Origin: 2-02-FULL-66-14 sp964651335
GTDB lineage: Bacteria > Pseudomonadota > Gammaproteobacteria > Burkholderiales > SG8-39
Reading direction: 5' to 3'
NCBI GenBank assembly: GCA_964651335.1
Contig: CAZYVT010000114.1
Coordinates: 1-7,480 of the forward strand
Length of the DNA: 7,480 nt
This document shows, piece by piece, positions 1-5,777 of this stretch. Both the position numbers and the translations under genes were made by a program. Position 1 is the stretch's first letter, and every line of letters begins with the position of its first letter. Below the pieces are notes generated by a model. It was given only the letters and a program-made list of their open reading frames with translations, was not told the DNA's origin and made no database searches.

Positions 1-137
1 GCCGCGAGGCCGGCTGCGAGCGGAACCAGGATTAGAAGGCGAAGGTTCTCCGCGAGGACGAGCGCGAGATCGAGCAGGCTGATCTCGTCGTCCTCATGTT
101 GCACCGGCTGAGCAGCTAGGTCTTTCGCCTCGTCCAT
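1..137 (-). CDS. Wzz-type polysaccharide chain-length determinant, N-terminal part
   Basis: Only the first 45 codons are in the window; the gene continues past the left edge. The product begins MDEAKDLAAQPVQ and then shows the Wzz N-terminal signature: an acidic stretch followed by EISLLDLALVLAENLR and a hydrophobic run, LLILVPLAAGLA, that starts the first inner-membrane helix. Wzz-family co-polymerases sit in the inner membrane and set the chain length of O-antigen, capsule or exopolysaccharide, often next to the outer-membrane export channel. The ATG at 137 lies 18 bp downstream of the stop of the export-protein gene on the same strand, so the two are probably co-transcribed. No clear Shine-Dalgarno is visible before this ATG, so translational coupling is possible. 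The family call is good; whether it also carries a C-terminal kinase domain cannot be seen. Confidence 0.8.
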   Translation of the reverse strand, partial: MDEAKDLAAQPVQHEDDEISLLDLALVLAENLRLLILVPLAAGLA

Positions 138-155
138 CAGGGTAGCTGAGGCCGA

Positions 156-2204
156 TCAGCGGTTGCGAATGACCTGGAGCGCGGCAGCGCCGAGGCCGAA
201 CTGGTAGAAGATCTGCGTCCAGTCCTTCAGGTCGCGCATGAAGGTGGTGCGGTAGTAGTCCTCGGGCACTACGATCGTGTCGCCCGGCATCACGCCAGCG
301 CTTCCTGCACCGGCAAGGCCAAAGAATTTTCCCCCCTGGCCCGCGGCAGAGCCGTCGGCGCGCAGCAGGAAGATCTGCGAGGTATCAGCGCGGTTGGTCG
401 TGCCGCCCGCAAGCGCGACATAGTCCGAGACGCTGCGGCCCGAACGATGCAGGAACGAGCCTTCGGTGAACACGGCCCCGAACACGTTCACCATGGCCGG
501 GCGCGCAGGCACGAAGACGCGATCGCCATCCTCGAGCGCGAGATCGGGCAGGTCGGCGAGAGCGGCGTCCCCGCGAAGCTCGAGCACGATGCGGCCCGTG
601 GGCCTGAGTTCCCGCAGGCGGGCAATGGTGGCCTGCTGGGAGGCGATCGAGACCTTCAGCGCTTCGGCATCCTCCGGGTTGATCGTGCTGCGCGCGCGCT
701 CGGCCGATTGCAACTGCATGTCGCGCTCGATGCGATTGAGCGTTTCCTGATAGCTCCTTTGCTGCTGCATGCGTACCGATTCTCGCGTGAACTCGGCGCC
801 GAAGAGGTACGCCCCCGGGGAGAGCCCGCCGGCGCGGGCGATGATCTGGCGCACCGACTCGCCGGGCTGCGCCTGATAGACCCCCGCGGAATTGAATTCG
901 CCCTCCAAGCGTATGAGTTTGGTCTGCCGTGCGACCGGCACGTTGATGTCGTCCTTGGAGAAGATGGTGACGATGTCGCGCGGCTTGAGCAGCAGGTTGT
1001 GCGTGGGGTCGGTCTCGAGAATGGCCTTGCCGAGGTTGAACGGGACGAGGACGGTCGAGAAATCCTCCTCGTTCAGGCGCTCGATCACCGCGTAGTCCCA
1101 GTTGATCTCGGAGAACAGCTTCTCCGGGCTGATGCGCCGCTCGGCGCGGCGGTCTCTCGGGTCGCCAATGTCCCGGGCATCTCTGCGGTCATCCCGGAAA
1201 TCTCTGCGGTCGTCGCGCAAATCCCTGCGGTCGTCGCGGAATTCCCTGCGGTCGTCCCGGATTTCCCTGCGCGGATCGCGGAAGTCTCTCCGGTCGTCAC
1301 GGAGATCCCTTCTTTCCAGCGCGCCTCCAGCGGTTTCGATTCCGCTGCGCACCCGCTCCTGCAGAAACTCGGTCTGCACGGTGCGGTTCAGCCTGCGGTA
1401 GTAGTCGTAGGTGATGAGCGCTTCCTTGTCCGGGATCAGGTCGCGGATGCGCATGCCCTCGGTGTACGGATGCCTTAGCGGAACGGCCACGTTGCCGCGT
1501 AGGGTCACGGCGTTCTCGAAGCGGGGGGCCACCTGGAACACCGTGACGAGGTCGCCGTCCCGGATCGGGCGCGCGAGCACCGCCTTGTCGAGGGAGAATT
1601 TGTCGACCACGCGGGTGCGGCGCTCGTCGATGCGCTCGATCGTGGCGATACCCGTCTGCGCCGTGGTCGCGAGGCCGCCCGACCACTCGATGAGCTTTTC
1701 GAGCGTGGTTGCGCCCCTCAGCTCGTAGATGGCGGGCGAGTTGACGCTGCCCGCGACCGCGGTGAGCGGGCCGATCGGGGCGAAATAGATCACGTCGCCG
1801 GGAAGGAGCGGCACGTCCTTGGATTTGTCGCCGTACACCAGGAGCTCGTAGAGGTCGAGGTCGGTGATCGTCTTGTTGCCGCGCTTCAACTGGATGCTGC
1901 GCATCGAGCCGCGGTTGGAAGGGCCGCCTGCGGAGAAGACGGCGTTGACGAGCGAGCTGAGCGAACTCACGGTGTAGCTTCCCGGCCGGCGCGCCTGCCC
2001 GACCACGAAGATCTGGATCGAGCGAAGCTGCCCCATCGTGACCGTCAGCTCGAAGCCGCGGAAGACGCGCGCCACGGCGTTCTTCACGTAAGCGTTCACG
2101 TCCTGGTAGCGGATGCCGGAGACGTTGATGACGCCTACGCGCGGGATCGAGAGGTGCCGCTGCGGTGCACCGTGACGCGGTAGTCGATGTCGATCTGGCC
2201 CCAC
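156..2204 (-). CDS. Polysaccharide export protein with SLBB domains (copy A), main body after frameshift
   Basis: This reading frame of about 682 codons carries most of a Wza-type export protein; the true start lies upstream in another frame. About the first 17 residues are out-of-frame sequence. Recognisable protein begins at SIPRVGVINVSG, which continues the Poly_export domain encoded at 2135-2674. SLBB-like segments follow near residues 62-145 (IQIFVVGQARRPGSY), 147-225 (VAGSVNSPAIYELRG), 232-265, 428-475 (IRLEGEFNSAGVYQ) and 570-645 (VNVFGAVFTEGSFL). Residues 297-345 are an Arg/Asp heptad repeat and 475-530 look like coiled coil. The C-terminus (DWTQIFYQFGLGAAALQVI) resembles the end helix of long SLBB exporters. 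The family forms the outer-membrane channel for capsule or exopolysaccharide and works with Wzz, whose gene follows. The long open frame after the lesion suggests the break is recent or an assembly error. Confidence 0.85.
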   Translation of the reverse strand: MGPDRHRLPRHGAPQRHLSIPRVGVINVSGIRYQDVNAYVKNAVARVFRGFELTVTMGQLRSIQIFVVGQARRPGSYTVSSLSSLVNAVFSAGGPSNRGSMRSIQLKRGNKTITDLDLYELLVYGDKSKDVPLLPGDVIYFAPIGPLTAVAGSVNSPAIYELRGATTLEKLIEWSGGLATTAQTGIATIERIDERRTRVVDKFSLDKAVLARPIRDGDLVTVFQVAPRFENAVTLRGNVAVPLRHPYTEGMRIRDLIPDKEALITYDYYRRLNRTVQTEFLQERVRSGIETAGGALERRDLRDDRRDFRDPRREIRDDRREFRDDRRDLRDDRRDFRDDRRDARDIGDPRDRRAERRISPEKLFSEINWDYAVIERLNEEDFSTVLVPFNLGKAILETDPTHNLLLKPRDIVTIFSKDDINVPVARQTKLIRLEGEFNSAGVYQAQPGESVRQIIARAGGLSPGAYLFGAEFTRESVRMQQQRSYQETLNRIERDMQLQSAERARSTINPEDAEALKVSIASQQATIARLRELRPTGRIVLELRGDAALADLPDLALEDGDRVFVPARPAMVNVFGAVFTEGSFLHRSGRSVSDYVALAGGTTNRADTSQIFLLRADGSAAGQGGKFFGLAGAGSAGVMPGDTIVVPEDYYRTTFMRDLKDWTQIFYQFGLGAAALQVIRNR
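1170..1316 (-). repeat. 21-bp tandem repeat encoding Arg/Asp-rich heptads
   Basis: Seven consecutive 21-bp units lie inside the export gene. Each encodes a heptad of the form (D/E/P)RR(D/E)xRD, where x is L, F, I or A. Codon variants such as AGG/AGA and GAT/GAA show the units have drifted, so the array is not brand new. It sits between SLBB-like segments as a highly charged insert. Because the unit is a multiple of three, changes in copy number would alter protein length without breaking the frame. Confidence 0.9.
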
Positions 2205-2343
2205 GCACGTATGTAGAGCTCGTCGCCCGGGCCGATCACGTAGTCCGGCGTGACCGGGATGTTCTCGACCGGCGCGAAGGTGGAAGGGACGTCGCGGAAC
2301 AGCGACTGGCCGAAGATCTGCAGTGGCCGGCCGGTGGAGGCGG
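2093..2343. repeat. 251-bp perfect repeat, first copy (partner 3752-4002)
   Basis: Base-by-base reading finds no difference from 3752-4002 (offset 1659, direct orientation). Just outside, homology continues with frequent mismatches: four in about 50 bp on the left side, and many at third-codon positions on the right. The block contains the shared frameshift. The sharp change in identity suggests gene conversion or repeat collapse in assembly. Confidence 0.85.
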
Positions 2344-2674
2344 TGATGAATTCCTGGAATTCGTTCTTTTCCTCAGGCTCCGGGAAGGCCTGGAATTGCG
2401 GCTGAAAGCCGGGTTGCCCGGGCGCGAAGACGGGGGGTTGGCCGGGCCTTCCGAAATCGCGCGCACCCGGTTGCTCGCGGCCCGGCACGTTGGTGATTAC
2501 CGGGGGCATCGGCACCTGCGACGGATACTGCTGGGCGCCGGACGTGCTGGGCGCGGGATAGCCTCCGAACGCGCCTCCGGGCTGGGGGAAGGAGCGGTCC
2601 TGGGCGTGGGCTGGCGCTGTCGTGGCGAGCGCAGCCGCGAGGGCGAATAGGAGAGCTAAAGTCGTGCGCAGCAT
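2135..2674 (-). CDS. Polysaccharide export protein (copy A), N-terminal part before frameshift
   Basis: This is the first part of the same export gene, ending early at 2135 because of the frameshift. The ATG at 2674 gives MLRTTLALLFALAAALATT followed by APAHAQ, a signal peptide with a likely signal peptidase I site after AHA. There is no lipobox cysteine, unlike classical Wza lipoproteins. Residues about 28-105 are a Pro/Gly/Gln-rich linker. The Poly_export domain then begins at VTPDYVIGPGDELYIRAWGQ. An in-frame ATG at 2767 would add 31 residues read through a palindromic repeat. It aligns loosely with the MPLL starts of copies B and C, so 2767 may be the ancestral start, with the repeat inserted into the signal-peptide region. 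Neither start has an obvious Shine-Dalgarno. Confidence 0.8.
   Translation of the reverse strand: MLRTTLALLFALAAALATTAPAHAQDRSFPQPGGAFGGYPAPSTSGAQQYPSQVPMPPVITNVPGREQPGARDFGRPGQPPVFAPGQPGFQPQFQAFPEPEEKNEFQEFITASTGRPLQIFGQSLFRDVPSTFAPVENIPVTPDYVIGPGDELYIRAWGQIDIDYRVTVHRSGTSRSRA
2152..2153 (-). other. One-base deletion causing the frameshift in copy A
   Basis: On the minus strand the coding reads GGC ACC TCT CGA, giving T-S-R-S-R-A and then TAG. Restoring a single A after ACC (a T between 2152 and 2153 on the plus strand) gives ACC ATC TCG ATC CCG, that is SGTISIPRVGV, the expected Poly_export continuation. No slippery heptamer is present, so programmed frameshifting is unlikely. The same deletion occurs in copy B between 3811 and 3812. 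Confidence 0.8.
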
Positions 2675-2684
2675 GGGCGCAATT

Positions 2685-2743
2685 GGGGTCAGAGTAAGAA
2701 TAAATGGGATCAGAGTACGCTTACTCTGACCCCATTTATTCTT
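2685..2743. repeat. REP-like palindrome with two competing stems
   Basis: A 14-bp segment (GGGGTCAGAGTAAG, 2685-2698) is perfectly complementary to 2720-2733. A second, overlapping stem pairs 2696-2717 with 2722-2743 (13 bp, one mismatch, then 8 bp, 4-nt loop). The element is built from a motif GGGTCAGAGTAAGAATAAAT, a degenerate direct copy (GGGATCAGAGTA) and an inverted copy. It lies directly upstream of the ATG at 2674 of the export gene and would fold in its leader RNA, where it could affect translation. Short palindromes of this kind are common intergenic mobile repeats in proteobacteria; I do not recognise a named family. Confidence 0.75.
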
Positions 2744-2767
2744 CGCGAAGGCGTAAGGAAGCGGCAT

Positions 2768-2926
2768 TGCATACCGGAGTTACGATCTGTGGGAGGAGGA
2801 ATTGTAGCGAAAATCGGCCGCGGAACCCGATATTCGGAGACCTCGCTGAAGGAAGCTGGTCGCGGGATGATTGCCCGCATTAACCAGAGTGACGCGGCAG
2901 CCGACACGTCCGAAGTGAGTGCGTTT
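2768..2926. other. Intergenic region between export gene copy A and the DUF4258/antitoxin pair
   Basis: No credible gene is visible. On the minus strand TACAAT (2801-2806) is a possible -10 box, placed 34 bp before the ATG at 2767, nearly the same spacing as TAGAAT in copies B and C. The rest of the leader is not clearly similar to those copies and no good -35 box is seen, so promoter assignment is tentative. Confidence 0.35.
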
Positions 2927-3145
2927 TCAAGCGCGAGCCTTTTTGCCAACTTGATGTCTGGCTATCAGTTCCCGAACCGCGGGCACTAATTTCTTCGGAA
3001 TTTCCATCACGGTCTGGCTTCGAGTCTCAAAGGCCGCCTCATCTTCTGCCACGGCTTCCGCTTCGGTCTGCGCTTTATAGTGAGCGAGAACACGTTTGAC
3101 TCGTGCTTCATCCCAGCCTGCAGGAAATTTGCTCTGTTTCATCAT
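2927..3145 (-). CDS. Small antitoxin-like protein paired with DUF4258 toxin-like protein
   Basis: The product is 72 residues, starting MMKQSKFPAGWDEARVKRV and ending with a conserved-looking ETRSQTVMEIPKKLVPAVRE segment and a basic tail. The middle is acidic (EAVAEDEAAFE). It belongs to a widespread small family with the pattern FPxGWDExRVxxVLxHY, usually found beside DUF4258 or BrnT-like genes and presumed to be the antitoxin. That role is inferred from context. Its ATG overlaps the TGA of the upstream gene (ATGA, 4 bp), so the two are translationally coupled and in toxin-first order, as in brnTA and higBA. A second ATG directly follows the first. I see no canonical DNA-binding motif. Confidence 0.7.
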   Translation of the reverse strand: MMKQSKFPAGWDEARVKRVLAHYKAQTEAEAVAEDEAAFETRSQTVMEIPKKLVPAVRELIARHQVGKKARA

Positions 3146-3432
3146 CTGCCTCGTTTACGTTTGCGTCGGCGCCGATAAGCGCTCAGGGGCTTGCCTTTCA
3201 AGTCATATGCCGTGATGACAAAAACACTATCGGGTTCAGGATCAGGCACATAGATCACCCGGAGATACCGCCCGCCGCGGGTCTGGCCGATGGCGATGCG
3301 GGAACCTTCACGGCCGGGGCGATCTTCTCCGGGAGTACCCAGAACGTCTTCAACTTCATCTTCATCGACGTTGTGATTATAGATGTGCGGCGCGCCCGTT
3401 TCCGGATCGAAGTAAAAGCGGATGTTTCTCAT
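3142..3432 (-). CDS. DUF4258/BrnT-like putative toxin
   Basis: A 96-residue protein beginning MRNIRFYFDPETGAPHIYNH. It contains VDEDEVEDVL, a helix typical of this fold, then IAIGQTRGGRYLRVIYV and SVFVITAYDLKGKPLSAYR, the beta-strand pattern of DUF4258 and BrnT proteins (RelE-like fold, presumed or known ribonucleases). The C-terminus is strongly basic (RRRRKRKRGR), which fits RNA binding. A plausible ribosome site GGTGA lies 7 nt before the ATG. It overlaps the downstream antitoxin-like gene by 4 bp, supporting a two-gene TA operon. The fold call is fair; toxicity is inferred from family and arrangement, and no catalytic residue is assigned. Confidence 0.65.
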   Translation of the reverse strand: MRNIRFYFDPETGAPHIYNHNVDEDEVEDVLGTPGEDRPGREGSRIAIGQTRGGRYLRVIYVPDPEPDSVFVITAYDLKGKPLSAYRRRRKRKRGR

Positions 3433-3439
3433 AATGCTG

Positions 3440-3559
3440 TCACCAGATCAGCTTTATGTCGGGCCCTGCGGCGGCATGCTCGACAAACACCCGTACCCTG
3501 TCCCACCCACCCATCGGGATGACGAAGTGGTTGGATTGCGGCTGCTGCAAGATCGGCAT
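3440..3559 (-). CDS. Small unrecognised ORF just upstream of the DUF4258 gene
   Basis: A 39-codon frame starts MPILQQPQSNHFVIPMGGWD and ends with VRVFVEHAAAGPDIKLIW and a TGA 7 bp before the DUF4258 start. The frame stays open upstream of this ATG for about 27 more codons, so it could be the tail of a longer, broken gene. The segment joins directly to the truncated end of export gene copy B, consistent with a rearrangement junction. I do not recognise a family. No strong ribosome site is visible and it may not be expressed. Confidence 0.25.
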   Translation of the reverse strand: MPILQQPQSNHFVIPMGGWDRVRVFVEHAAAGPDIKLIW

Positions 3560-3653
3560 CGCGCCTGGACGTAATCCCTGGCGTGGCCCCGGTTGTGCCG
3601 CGCATGATCCTGGTCGAAGACGCCAAGTATTCGCGCGTTATCCGGTTGCGCGC

Positions 3654-4324
3654 CTAGGCGACGACGAAGATCTGGATGGAGCGCAGTTGCCCCATCGTCA
3701 CTGTCAGCTCGAAGCCGCGGAAGACGCACGCCACCGCGTTCTTCACGTAACCGTTCACGTCCTGGTAGCGGATGCCGGAGACGTTGATGACGCCTACGCG
3801 CGGGATCGAGAGGTGCCGCTGCGGTGCACCGTGACGCGGTAGTCGATGTCGATCTGGCCCCACGCACGTATGTAGAGCTCGTCGCCCGGGCCGATCACGT
3901 AGTCCGGCGTGACCGGGATGTTCTCGACCGGCGCGAAGGTGGAAGGGACGTCGCGGAACAGCGACTGGCCGAAGATCTGCAGTGGCCGGCCGGTGGAGGC
4001 GGCGATGAATTCCTGGAATTCGTTCTTTTCTTCGGGTTCCGGGAAGGCCTGGAGTTGTGGCTGAAAGCCCGGTTGCACCGGGACGAAGAGCTGTTGCTGG
4101 GCGGGTTGCTGACCCGGCCGCGGCGTTTCACGCCCGGGCACGTTGGTGATCACCGGCGGTCCCGGCATTTGTGGCGGGAGGGCCTGCGTGCCGGACGTGC
4201 CAGGTGCGGGATATGCGCAGAACGTTCCTCCGGACTGGAGCACGGTCTGCGCGTGCGCGGGGGTGGCGAGTACCGCGGCGAGAGCGAATAGCAGGGCGAA
4301 GGGCGTTCGAATCAATAGTGGCAT
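3654..4324 (-). pseudogene. Truncated, frameshifted second copy of the polysaccharide export gene (copy B)
   Basis: The ATG at 4324 opens MPLLIRTPFALLFALAAVLA, a signal peptide ending in AHAQ, then a Pro/Gln-rich linker diverged from copy A, then the same Poly_export segment (YVIGPGDELYIRAWGQ). The first frame ends at 3794 because of the one-base deletion shared with copy A. In the shifted frame homology continues to RSIQIFVV. There the Gln codon of copy A (CAG in VVGQARRPG) is TAG, and similarity stops a few codons later. The C-terminal three quarters of the protein are absent, so it cannot form a normal export channel. A secreted fragment of about 176 residues could still be made, since leader and signal peptide look intact. 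From 3752 to 4002 it is identical to 2093-2343. Confidence 0.85.
3752..4002. repeat. 251-bp perfect repeat, second copy (partner 2093-2343)
   Basis: This is the copy B member of the direct repeat. Its flanks differ from copy A at 3751 (C versus G) and 4003 (C versus T) and beyond. Confidence 0.85.
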
Positions 4325-4357
4325 CGGGAAGCGATGGAGCGACGGTGCGAAGGTCGG

Positions 4358-4363
4358 ATTCTA
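4358..4363 (-). promoter_or_regulatory. Probable -10 box of export gene copy B
   Basis: TAGAAT on the minus strand lies 34 bp upstream of the ATG at 4324. The surrounding leader, including GGATTCTAGCG on the plus strand, is conserved in copy C (5951-5956). No clear -35 box is seen; the upstream stretch is GC-rich. Confidence 0.45.
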
Positions 4364-4387
4364 GCGCGGGCGGGGCGGGGGATTAGA

Positions 4388-4403
4388 GTCTGTCCCTATT
4401 TTC
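4388..4403. repeat. GTCTGTCCCTATTTTC boundary motif
   Basis: This 16-bp motif lies between the divergent leaders of copy B (minus) and the ParD-like gene (plus). Variants occur at 5982-5998, 6791-6805 and 6814-6828. Homology between the copy B and copy C leaders extends out to this motif. Confidence 0.5.
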
Positions 4404-4415
4404 GTTTGTTTTCCG

Positions 4416-4439
4416 TAAAATGTTTCAAGGTACAGTACC
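4416..4439 (+). promoter_or_regulatory. Putative promoter and operator of the ParD/ParE-like operon
   Basis: TAAAAT (4416-4421) is a good -10 match. Just downstream, GGTACAGTACC (4429-4439) is a perfect 11-bp palindrome around a central A, well placed for binding by a dimeric antitoxin near the transcription start. This would fit the autoregulation typical of such operons. The -35 box is weak. Confidence 0.45.
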
Positions 4440-4450
4440 GGAGGAAAGTG

Positions 4451-4708
4451 ATGTCACACGCCGCAAGCCTGTCCAAGTCCGATTTGCGCCGTCTTGAGCG
4501 CCTTGCCGAAGAGGCAGGCTCCACGCCTCAAAAGATCCTGAAAACAGTGCTGCGCGATGGATTCGAATACACGGAGTGGTTCGTGCGCCGGGTCAACGAG
4601 GGAGACGCCGATCTCAAGGCCGGGCGAGCGATGAGCAGCGAGGAAGTGCTTTCCGTCATCGAAAAGCAGCGGGCTTTGCGTGGCGGAAAGCGCTCGGCGG
4701 CGGCTTGA
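4451..4708 (+). CDS. ParD-like antitoxin
   Basis: An 85-residue protein starting MSHAASLSKSDLRRLERLAE. The ATG at 4451 is supported by a strong GGAGG (4440-4444) 6 nt upstream, so the longer in-frame extension upstream is not needed. The N-terminal half could form a small DNA-binding fold of the ribbon-helix-helix type, and the C-terminal half (DADLKAGRAMSSEEVLSVIE) resembles the toxin-wrapping tail of ParD/CopG antitoxins, which commonly read GxxDIxxGRxxSxEEV. The toxin gene overlaps its 3' end by 29 bp. Role in the pair: DNA-binding autorepressor and toxin neutraliser. The family is inferred from the tail pattern and position. Confidence 0.7.
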   Translation: MSHAASLSKSDLRRLERLAEEAGSTPQKILKTVLRDGFEYTEWFVRRVNEGDADLKAGRAMSSEEVLSVIEKQRALRGGKRSAAA

Positions 4709-4985
4709 GTGGTCGGCCCGGGCCGGCGCAGACCTCTCGGCCATGGACCTCTGGTATGCCCAGTTTGGGGAAACGACCGCCGCCCGCGTAATTTCGAGGA
4801 TTTTGGCGGCGGCGAAGATGCTGCAGGATTATCCGTTTCTGGGGCCCGAGGGCATCAAACCGGGCACTCGATACAAGATCGTGGGCGAATACCCCTACAC
4901 CATCGTTTACCGGGGGACTTCTTCAAAAGTGCGCGTGGTACGGGTGCTGCACCAGCGCCGGGCGTACTTTCAGCGGATGCGCTGA
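4680..4985 (+). CDS. RelE/ParE-family toxin
   Basis: A 101-residue protein read from GTG at 4680, overlapping the antitoxin gene in another frame. It shows the ParE/RelE pattern: RRLEWSARAGADLSAMDLWY in the first helix, then a second helix ending MLQDYPFLGPEG, then GTRYKIVGEYPYTIVYR and VRVVRVLHQRRAYFQ, the closing beta strands with the usual R-V-L-H-x-R-R ending. ParE members poison DNA gyrase and RelE members cleave mRNA at the ribosome; sequence alone does not decide which. Translation is probably coupled to the antitoxin. All expected segments are present and the length is normal, so it appears intact. Confidence 0.85.
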   Translation: MAESARRRLEWSARAGADLSAMDLWYAQFGETTAARVISRILAAAKMLQDYPFLGPEGIKPGTRYKIVGEYPYTIVYRGTSSKVRVVRVLHQRRAYFQRMR

Positions 4986-4993
4986 TCTCCATT

Positions 4994-5015
4994 CCGCCAC
5001 CGGCGCTTGTGGCGG
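4994..5015. other. Short inverted repeat after the ParE-like gene
   Basis: CCGCCAC (4994-5000) pairs with GTGGCGG (5009-5015) around an 8-nt loop, starting 9 bp after the toxin stop. There is no T-tract, so it is at best a weak terminator or RNA-stabilising hairpin. Confidence 0.35.
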
Positions 5016-5141
5016 GAGGGATTGGCAGGAGCTCTTCGGATCGACCTCCGGACGCTTGAAAAGTGGGGCCGCTGGCGGCGTTCGCAAGCTCCGCTCGCGG
5101 CTGACCACGTCGCTGGTTACGAGCTATGCAAGGAGAAGACG

Positions 5142-5438
5142 ATGAGCAAGGTAGCCAATAGCATTCGGCGCGGTCTCGAACAAGCCGTGGCGTACAGCCG
5201 GGGGCAGGCGGACACGAGCCGCTATCGCGTGCATGTGCCGGAGCAAATCGATGTAAGAGCGATCCGCAGGAAGCTCGGGATGACACAGGAGGAGTTCTCG
5301 GCCCGCTTCGGCTTCAGCGTCAATACACTACGCCACTGGGAACATGGCAAGCGCCTGCCCGAGGGGCCGACGCGCGCCTACCTGATGGTCATCGGCCGGG
5401 CGCCGCGCGCCGTGGAGAAAGCGCTGCGGGCGGCATAG
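5142..5438 (+). CDS. HigA-like XRE-family antitoxin/regulator, apparently without its toxin
   Basis: A 98-residue protein from ATG at 5142, with AGGAG (5131-5135) 6 nt upstream deciding the start. Residues about 46-75 form a helix-turn-helix: IRRKLGMTQEEFSARFGFSV, followed by NTLRHWEHGKRLPEGPTR, the HTH_3 signature of HigA2/MqsA-type antitoxins. Such genes normally follow a higB-type toxin gene by a few bases. Here the preceding 156 bp hold no recognisable HigB; the nearest toxin is the unrelated ParE-like gene, which already has its own antitoxin. It is therefore an orphan antitoxin or stand-alone repressor, and could also be what remains after toxin loss. Confidence 0.8.
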   Translation: MSKVANSIRRGLEQAVAYSRGQADTSRYRVHVPEQIDVRAIRRKLGMTQEEFSARFGFSVNTLRHWEHGKRLPEGPTRAYLMVIGRAPRAVEKALRAA

Positions 5439-5449
5439 AAAAAGAGTAC

Positions 5450-5513
5450 GGGTCAGAGATAGAAGGCGCGTCGGCGGCACCGCGGCCTCGGCCTCGTGCC
5501 GTCCCACTCTGAC
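5450..5513. repeat. Degenerate REP-like pair related to the 2685-2743 element
   Basis: GGGTCAGAG (5450-5458) repeats the core of the palindrome at 2685, and CCCACTCTGAC (5503-5513) is a near-inverse copy about 45 bp on. The element lies between the lone HigA-like gene and the broken end of the PIN toxin, so it may mark the deletion junction. Confidence 0.45.
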
Positions 5514-5734
5514 GCCGAAGGGGCTCGCCGAGACGGAAATACCAGCTTGTCGATCAGCGGCGCGTTCAGGTGAGCCGGGACGATGTGACAGGCTTCCGTC
5601 ACCGCGGGCCAGGTTGTCACCAAATCGCCAAAGAACTCAGCAAGAGCCGCAAGGGCCGCCCGATGCAGACCGTCTCTCTCGTTGGCGATGGCGACGAGGC
5701 CACCGGAATCAACGAGCAGCCTCGGTCTTGCCAC
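5453..5734 (-). pseudogene. Truncated PIN-domain (VapC-like) toxin
   Basis: Read from GTG at 5734, the product starts MARPRLLVDSGGLVAIANER and continues to FGDLVTTWPAVTEACHIVP. The first two PIN acidic residues, D9 and E47, are present. Homology to the second PIN protein of this window ends near residue 66 (about 5537). The remaining 27 residues are Arg/Ser/Pro-rich and unlike PIN, so the half carrying the later acidic residues is missing and nuclease activity is unlikely. The start overlaps the end of an antitoxin frame (5709-5777) in the same way as the pair at 7019-7480, showing it was once a complete TA pair of the same subfamily. Confidence 0.75.
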
Positions 5735-5777
5735 CGAGTTTGTCTTTCAGGATGCGCTTGCGGCGCGAAGAAAGGTC
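5709..5777 (-). CDS. C-terminal fragment of the antitoxin of the truncated PIN module
   Basis: Twenty-two codons plus stop are visible between the gap and 5709, ending SRRKRILKDKLGGKTEAAR. The frame overlaps the PIN start by 26 bp, with its TGA falling inside the VDSGG coding. The DLxxxRRKxL spacing matches the C-terminus of the antitoxin at 7019-7183 (DLARNRRKYLRRALRAK), which supports the call despite the short length. The N-terminus is lost in the assembly gap. Confidence 0.55.
   Translation of the reverse strand, partial: DLSSRRKRILKDKLGGKTEAAR

Noticed and set aside
1170..1316. CRISPR-like array from regular 21-bp units
   Set aside because: The units are contiguous with no spacers, and they are in frame inside a coding sequence.
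447..1478. A 343-codon open frame on the plus strand
   Set aside because: It runs antisense through the SLBB coding region, shows no recognisable domain and is rich in Arg, Ala and Val as expected for an opposite-strand shadow in GC-rich DNA.
2140..2165. Programmed ribosomal frameshift in the export gene
   Set aside because: A -1 shift would restore the frame, but there is no slippery heptamer, and copy B with the same site also has a later TAG and is truncated. A one-base deletion explains it better.
3456..3842. A 128-codon plus-strand frame
   Set aside because: It is antisense to copy B and the junction region, has no family resemblance and no ribosome site was seen.
4994..5015. Rho-independent terminator after the ParE-like gene
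   Set aside because: The 7-bp stem lacks a following T-tract; kept only as a weak inverted repeat.
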